Shown: positions 59,626-64,000 of the stretch, piece by piece
Layout: the number at the start of each line of letters is the position of its first letter
Position numbering within the stretch: the first letter of the stretch is position 1
Assembly: GCF_018130785.1 (NCBI RefSeq)
Contig: NZ_JAFCJT010000003.1
Span: forward strand, 1-64,000
Length of the DNA: 64,000 nucleotides
Source of the DNA: Bradyrhizobium liaoningense
Lineage (GTDB): Bacteria > Pseudomonadota > Alphaproteobacteria > Rhizobiales > Xanthobacteraceae
Direction: 5' to 3'
Translations under genes and position numbers: made by a program
Notes under the pieces: model-generated
Database searches by the model: none
Seen by the model: the letters and a program-made list of their open reading frames with translations, nothing else
What the model was told of the DNA's origin: nothing

Positions 59626-60618
59626 TTAGATGCCGAAGCGGGCGAGGGCGACCCTGAGCGTGGCGCGCGGCAGCGCCTTGAGAGAGCGTCGTCCGACCAT
59701 CCCGAGATAGCCGAAGGCCTGGCGATATCTGCCGAAGCGGACCGCTTGCATCGCAGAATAGGTGACGAGATGAACCTCGGCCGCCAGGCGCAGCCCGGCT
59801 GCCATGCCTTCGGGCAGCCGCGCCAGGATCAGGCCATCGTCGAACACCCGCGCAATCGCCGGGAAGAAATCCTTCGGCGTCCGCACTGCGGCATTCATGG
59901 TGTTGGCGGTGTGCAGGCGATAGTCGAGCAGCAGCTTCGGTGCGAACTCGAACTCGCCGATCGCGGCGAGGCGGCACCAGCAATGCCAGTCTTCGCAATA
60001 TCTGAGCGAAGTGTCGAAGCCGCCGATGGCGCGAAAGGCCTCCGCACGTGCGAGCGCGATGCCGCCATTGACGATGAAGTTGCCACTGGCGAGCCGCGCC
60101 AGCACGTCGCCCGACGGCTTGCGGCGTCCTTTCAGCAGGCCGCGTCGGCCGATCTGCCGCCCCTCGCTGTCGATCGTATCGTAGTCGCCGTAGACGAGAA
60201 CCGCGCGCGGAGCGCCACGTGCCGCCGCCAGCAGCGCCGCCACCGCGCCGGGGCGCAGGCGGTCGTCGGCATCGAGGAAAAGCAGCCACTCGCCGCTCGC
60301 ATGCCGCGCGCCGAGATTGCGCGCCGCCGATACGCCGGAGGAGTCGTTGATCATCAGCCGCAGCCGCGGGTCACGAATGGCGCGGACGATGGCCGTGGTG
60401 GTGTCGCTCGAGCCGTCGTCGACGACGATCACTTCGCTGATCTCGCCTTGCGCCAGTGCGCTGGCGAGGGTCTCGCCGATATAGGCTGCGACGTTCTTGG
60501 CGGGAATGACGACGGACACCGATGTGGTCTTGCTCGCCGGCAGCGGCTGACGCACCGCCGGAGCGAGGCGCGAGGTAGCCGGCAAATCGAGAACGTCTTC
60601 GGCGGTAATCAGAGCCAC
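59626..60618 (-). CDS. family 2 glycosyltransferase
   Basis: 330 residues. GT-A start VSVVIPAKNVAAYIGETLASALAQGEISEVIVVDDGSSDTT, then ARHASGEWLLFLDADDRLRPGAV with the DADD metal motif, and GGFDTSLRYCEDWHCWCRLAAIGEF. Classic rhizobial exopolysaccharide-type glycosyltransferase. No membrane helix except a weakly hydrophobic C-terminus. Minus strand, transcribed away from the GT-like gene at 60853. Confidence 0.93.
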   Translation of the reverse strand: MALITAEDVLDLPATSRLAPAVRQPLPASKTTSVSVVIPAKNVAAYIGETLASALAQGEISEVIVVDDGSSDTTTAIVRAIRDPRLRLMINDSSGVSAARNLGARHASGEWLLFLDADDRLRPGAVAALLAAARGAPRAVLVYGDYDTIDSEGRQIGRRGLLKGRRKPSGDVLARLASGNFIVNGGIALARAEAFRAIGGFDTSLRYCEDWHCWCRLAAIGEFEFAPKLLLDYRLHTANTMNAAVRTPKDFFPAIARVFDDGLILARLPEGMAAGLRLAAEVHLVTYSAMQAVRFGRYRQAFGYLGMVGRRSLKALPRATLRVALARFGI

Positions 60619-60852
60619 GGCTCGCCTTTAAGGGTCTGTTAACCAGGGCGCATCTGCCGAACTGGCATTGCGATCAATCGCAACATTGGCCCGCTGCGAA
60701 TGATACTCGGATTACAGCCAAATCGTTGCCGCGAGGGCCTGTGCGTCCCTGGTTTCGTAGATTAGCGTTAAGCCGGTGGCATTAAGCCTGTCGCAAATTT
60801 GGAAGAGTGCGACAGCCGGTCCCATGCGAGAATGCGGACGTGATTGCCGCGG

Positions 60853-61929
60853 ATGGATCCAGTGCCCGCAAAGACGTTCGAACACGACCCCGATGCCATG
60901 GTCCTCAACCTCTTCTATGAGGACAAGGACGATCGCTGGTTCCCCGGCGACCGGCATCTGCGGCGCATGGCGCGCCGCATGTTGCTCGGCGAGCCGCGCA
61001 TGAGCGGGCAGCTTCGCGTGTTCCTCAATCTCTGTGCAGGACTCGAGCGGCTCGGCATCCGCTACCGTGTCAACGACTTCGGCTACATCGCGCAGCATAC
61101 CGACGAACTCGCCTGCATCATCGGCCGCACCTTCCTGCTCGACAAGTTCGCGTGGAAGAATCCGATCCTGCTTGGAGTGGCCGCCCACAATCATCCGCTC
61201 GACGACCCCGATCTGTTCAAGCGGCTGCCGGTGAAGAAGGTCGTGGTGCCCGGCCCTTGGTATGTCGACATGTACCGGCCGTACTGGCCCGACACGGAGG
61301 CCTGGCCGATCGGTATCGATACGGATCTCTGGGCGCCATCGGCGCCGTCGCAAAAGACCGTCGATGTGCTGATCTACGACAAGGTCCACTGGGACCGCGA
61401 GCGCTATGCGCCGGAGCTGATCGAGCCCGTCCGCGCCCGGCTTCTGAAGGAGGGCCGCTCGTTCACGGAATTGCGCTATGGCAGCTACAAGGAAGAGGAC
61501 TACCAGGCCGCGCTGGCGCGTTCGCGCGCGATGATCTTCCTGTGCCAGAACGAAAGCCAGGGCATCGCCTATCAGCAGGCTCTGTCCTGCGGCGTGCCGG
61601 TGTTCGCGTGGGATCCCGGCGGGCCGTGGCGAGACCCCGATTATTATCCGCACCGCGTCCAGTTCGCGCCGGTGTCGTCCGTGCCGTATTGGGATGACCG
61701 TTGCGGCGCCAAATTCCCCGACATCGCGGGCTTCGAAACGGGCTGGGACAGTTTCTGGGCCGGGTGCGCCGCTGGTACGTTCGATCCGCGTGGCTTCGTG
61801 CTCGACAATCTGACGCTGGAGCAGCGCGCGCTGCAATATTACGAGATCGCATGCAGCATCGTGCGGCCGCAGGCGGTGTCGCAGACCCCCGGCATGCTGG
61901 TTGACGGATGCTTAACAGGGACGGGCTAA
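60853..61929 (+). CDS. glycosyltransferase-like protein, GT-B type
   Basis: 358 residues from the ATG at 60853 (a TTG lies at 60844; no convincing ribosome binding site). N-terminal region LNLFYEDKDDRWFPGDRHLRR..RMLLGEPRMSGQLRVFLNLCAGLERLGIRYRVND is followed by a second nucleotide-sugar-binding half (IYDKVHWDRERYAPELIEPV, SRAMIFLCQNESQGIAYQQALSCGVPVFAWDPGGPWRD). The EsqGIAyqqALscGvPV block is the donor-binding pattern of GT4-like enzymes. Fits a sugar transferase in the polysaccharide cluster. Exact sugar unknown. Confidence 0.8.
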   Translation: MDPVPAKTFEHDPDAMVLNLFYEDKDDRWFPGDRHLRRMARRMLLGEPRMSGQLRVFLNLCAGLERLGIRYRVNDFGYIAQHTDELACIIGRTFLLDKFAWKNPILLGVAAHNHPLDDPDLFKRLPVKKVVVPGPWYVDMYRPYWPDTEAWPIGIDTDLWAPSAPSQKTVDVLIYDKVHWDRERYAPELIEPVRARLLKEGRSFTELRYGSYKEEDYQAALARSRAMIFLCQNESQGIAYQQALSCGVPVFAWDPGGPWRDPDYYPHRVQFAPVSSVPYWDDRCGAKFPDIAGFETGWDSFWAGCAAGTFDPRGFVLDNLTLEQRALQYYEIACSIVRPQAVSQTPGMLVDGCLTGTG

Positions 61930-61968
61930 AACCTGAAACTTCCTCGGCTTTACCACCTGCCTTGAGCC

Positions 61969-63348
61969 ATGGATCGCAGCGCCACTGACATGACCGACGT
62001 CGAGGCCCGATCGTTGGGCCACGTCCTGCACGATGGGCTCGCGGGGCTCAATGCCGTGCGGGCGGCGCGCTGCCTCGTTGCGGTCGCGGCGCTGCTGCTT
62101 GTGCTGGTGACGCTCGATCCGTTTCCCGATCTTCGCAACGAGGACGTGACCACCGTCGTCGGCGGGCGCATGGCGCTCACCTATATCTCCTGGGGCCTGC
62201 TGGCCGCGGTCGCGATGCTGCTCGTCGCCGCGACCGATGCCCCCGCGCTGAAGAGCCTGGTGACCCCGCTGCATCTCTGTCTCGTCGGCTGGCTGTTGAT
62301 CAACATCGTCTTCTCCGAGAGCCGCGGCGTTTCGATCCAGCGCTTCGTGCTGGCGATCAGCGTGACGTCGCTCGCAGTGCTGTTGCCATTGCTGCCGCCG
62401 ACACAGCGGACCTTTAACCTGTGCCTTGGCGGCGCCGCGCTCGTGCTGTTGGTGCTGTGCTATCTCGGCGTCTTCCTCGCGCCGCAATATTCAATGCACA
62501 CCGCGCTCGACCTCACCGAGCCGCAACTTGCCGGCGATTGGCGCGGCAGTTTTGGTCACAAGAACATTGCGTCGCCCGTGATGACCATCCTGGTCTATGT
62601 CGGCATCTATCTCTGCGCCGTCGGCTCGTTCGTGATGGGCCCGGCGATCGCAGCACTTGCCGGCATCTTCCTGATCTTCACCGGCGGCAAGACGTCGACG
62701 GTGCTGTGCCTTGCGATCTACGCGCTCGCATCGCTGGTCTATGTCACGCCAAGCCTGTGGCTGAAGCGGCTGATCTGTTTCGTGCCGCTGATCGTGATGA
62801 ACCTGCTGACGGTCGGCAGCGTCCTGAGCCCGGCGCTCGGGGCGATGACGCGGCTGCTTCCGCTCGATCCGACCTTCACCGGCCGTTCGGCCATCTGGGA
62901 GTTCGCGCTCGCGGCTGTTGCCGAGAAGCCGATCATCGGTCACGGCTATGCGGCCTTCTGGGACGACGTGACCGCGCGGCAGACGGCCCAGGGTTCCGAA
63001 TGGGCGACGTCGGCCGCTCACAGCCACAACAGCTATCTCGATCTCGCGGTCACCATCGGCTTGCCGGGGCTGTTGCTCGTGATCCTCGTCTTCGTGGTCG
63101 CCCCGCTCGGCAATTTCCAGTCAGCCCGGGCTCACAACCGTAGTCGCGCGCTGGCAAAACTGTTCCTCACCGTATGGCTGTTCGGCTTGTATTACGGGGC
63201 CACCGAGACCTTCCTGCTCGAACGGCAGAATCCGATCTGGTTCTTGTTCGCTCTCGCCGTGGCAGGCCTGCACCTCCTGGCCAGGTTCCAATGCGTCGAG
63301 CAGATGGAACCCAGCGCTGACAGCTTGTCGCAACCCGGGCGGCAATAG
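61969..63348 (+). CDS. O-antigen ligase/polymerase-family membrane protein
   Basis: 459 residues with ten or more membrane helices. The Wzy_C/O-antigen ligase domain is shown by the periplasmic signature GRSAIWEFALAAVAEKPIIGHGYAAFW and HSHNSYLDLAVTIGLPGLLLVILVF. WRGSFGHKNIASPVM is the conserved substrate-loop region. It either polymerises the repeat unit (Wzy) or ligates it to lipid A-core. With a Wzz-like protein nearby, polymerase is more likely. 39 bases after the GT-B gene, same strand. Confidence 0.93.
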   Translation: MDRSATDMTDVEARSLGHVLHDGLAGLNAVRAARCLVAVAALLLVLVTLDPFPDLRNEDVTTVVGGRMALTYISWGLLAAVAMLLVAATDAPALKSLVTPLHLCLVGWLLINIVFSESRGVSIQRFVLAISVTSLAVLLPLLPPTQRTFNLCLGGAALVLLVLCYLGVFLAPQYSMHTALDLTEPQLAGDWRGSFGHKNIASPVMTILVYVGIYLCAVGSFVMGPAIAALAGIFLIFTGGKTSTVLCLAIYALASLVYVTPSLWLKRLICFVPLIVMNLLTVGSVLSPALGAMTRLLPLDPTFTGRSAIWEFALAAVAEKPIIGHGYAAFWDDVTARQTAQGSEWATSAAHSHNSYLDLAVTIGLPGLLLVILVFVVAPLGNFQSARAHNRSRALAKLFLTVWLFGLYYGATETFLLERQNPIWFLFALAVAGLHLLARFQCVEQMEPSADSLSQPGRQ

Positions 63349-63441
63349 TGGCATCGGCTTAACGATAAGCAGCGACGTCGCTTGTGGTCTGCGACAAAAC
63401 ATAATCTATCTCAAGACATTCAGTAATCGTATGTCCCGCGG

Positions 63442-64000
63442 ATGACGTTTCTCAGCGTCGAGCAACCAGATGGTCTTGTGTCCAGCGCGTCGGGAATCGC
63501 CGTCGATTTCGTGCGTGACTGGCGGCAGGCCGCATTGCGTCTGGGCGCGGGGCATCGCACCGCATTCCAGCATGGCTACTGGCTCGGCGCATGGTACGAG
63601 GCGTTTCACGATGTTGCGCCGCTGATCGCATTGATCTCCGATGCCACGACCGGCAAGGACATCGCGGTGGTGCCGATGATCAGCCACATCAGGCGCGGCA
63701 TCCGCATCGTCGAATTCGCCGACCTCGGCGTCTCCGACAACAACGCGCCGGTCCTGGCGCTCGATGCCGAGCTGGACGTCGATGCCGTCAACAAGGCGCT
63801 GGTCGACGCGCTGCGCGAGCTGCCCGACCGCTTCGACCTGATGCGTCTGAAGAAGATGCCGGCTCATGTCGGCGGCAAGCCGAACCCGCTGGTGTCGCTC
63901 GGCCGGGTCGGATCCTGCTCGCTCAACGGCAATCTCGTGCTGACGGGCGACAATTACGAAGACTATCAGGCGTCGATCAAGCGCATGCAGATGCCACGCT
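63442..64000 (+). CDS. GNAT/BioF2-like acetyltransferase, truncated by window end
   Basis: Open from the ATG at 63442 to the last base (186 codons) with no stop, so the 3' end lies beyond the window. Reads TAFQHGYWLGAWYEAFHDVAPLIALISD, VVPMISHIRRGIRIVEFADLGVSDNNAPVLALD and FDLMRLKKMPAHVGGKPNPLVSLG, the N-terminal half of the FemAB/BioF2-type GNAT family found in exopolysaccharide loci (cellulose/EpsI-type modification). Probably acetylates or acylates a polysaccharide precursor. Confidence 0.8.
   Translation, partial: MTFLSVEQPDGLVSSASGIAVDFVRDWRQAALRLGAGHRTAFQHGYWLGAWYEAFHDVAPLIALISDATTGKDIAVVPMISHIRRGIRIVEFADLGVSDNNAPVLALDAELDVDAVNKALVDALRELPDRFDLMRLKKMPAHVGGKPNPLVSLGRVGSCSLNGNLVLTGDNYEDYQASIKRMQMPR

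Overview
The window looks like a chromosomal segment of a high-G+C alphaproteobacterium, most likely Bradyrhizobium or a close relative. The basis is its codon usage, the NtaA-like flavin monooxygenases, a fused indolepyruvate oxidoreductase of about 1,150 residues, DUF4173 and PspA/YiaA genes, and three families of palindromic intergenic repeats. This is recognition from memory, not a search. I see no rRNA, tRNA, CRISPR array, IS element or prophage. The right-hand end stops inside a gene.

Layout. 1-9.8 kb: an esterase-like protein, an exported hypothetical, an amine oxidase, an AlkB-like dioxygenase, a histidine kinase/OmpR regulator pair next to a DUF4173 membrane protein, and a NagZ-like glycosidase. 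10-11.7 kb: a TetR regulator divergent from a PspA/YiaA membrane-stress pair, with three TGAGC-N3-GCTCA operators between them. 11.9-17.1 kb: five genes joined by ATGA overlaps (GNAT-like, E1/ThiF-like, membrane protein, second GNAT-like, nitroreductase-like). I consider this the best candidate for an undescribed pathway. 17.3-20.1 kb: two tandem amidohydrolases, a Rieske protein and a zinc-ribbon protein.

20.4-34.2 kb: redox and catabolic genes (SDR, aldehyde dehydrogenase, Old Yellow Enzyme, GFA protein, ThDP decarboxylase, flavin monooxygenase, M20 peptidase), then a complete gltIJKL glutamate/aspartate ABC transporter and a D-amino-acid transaminase. 34.3-38.9 kb: an EmrAB-type efflux operon with an AhpD-like gene, divergent from a LysR regulator. 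Two copies of GATAATC-N16-GATTATC lie between them. 39-48 kb: an amidase and the indolepyruvate oxidoreductase, divergent from an Lrp/AsnC regulator, then a catabolic operon (Ldh dehydrogenase, flavin monooxygenase, fumarylacetoacetate hydrolase family). 48.3-52.4 kb: a giant 5xGAF-GGDEF-EAL protein. 52.9-64 kb: a surface-polysaccharide locus (galE, WecG-like, Wzz/ExoP-like, methyltransferase, three glycosyltransferases, O-antigen ligase/polymerase, and a truncated GNAT/BioF2-like gene).

Two themes cut across the window. First, inverted-repeat elements fill five of the six convergent gene junctions that have more than 100 bp of room, which suggests bidirectional terminators. Second, several proteins of familiar folds have lost signature catalytic or metal-binding residues: the esterase nucleophile, the GFA central cysteines and the ExoP P-loop lysine.
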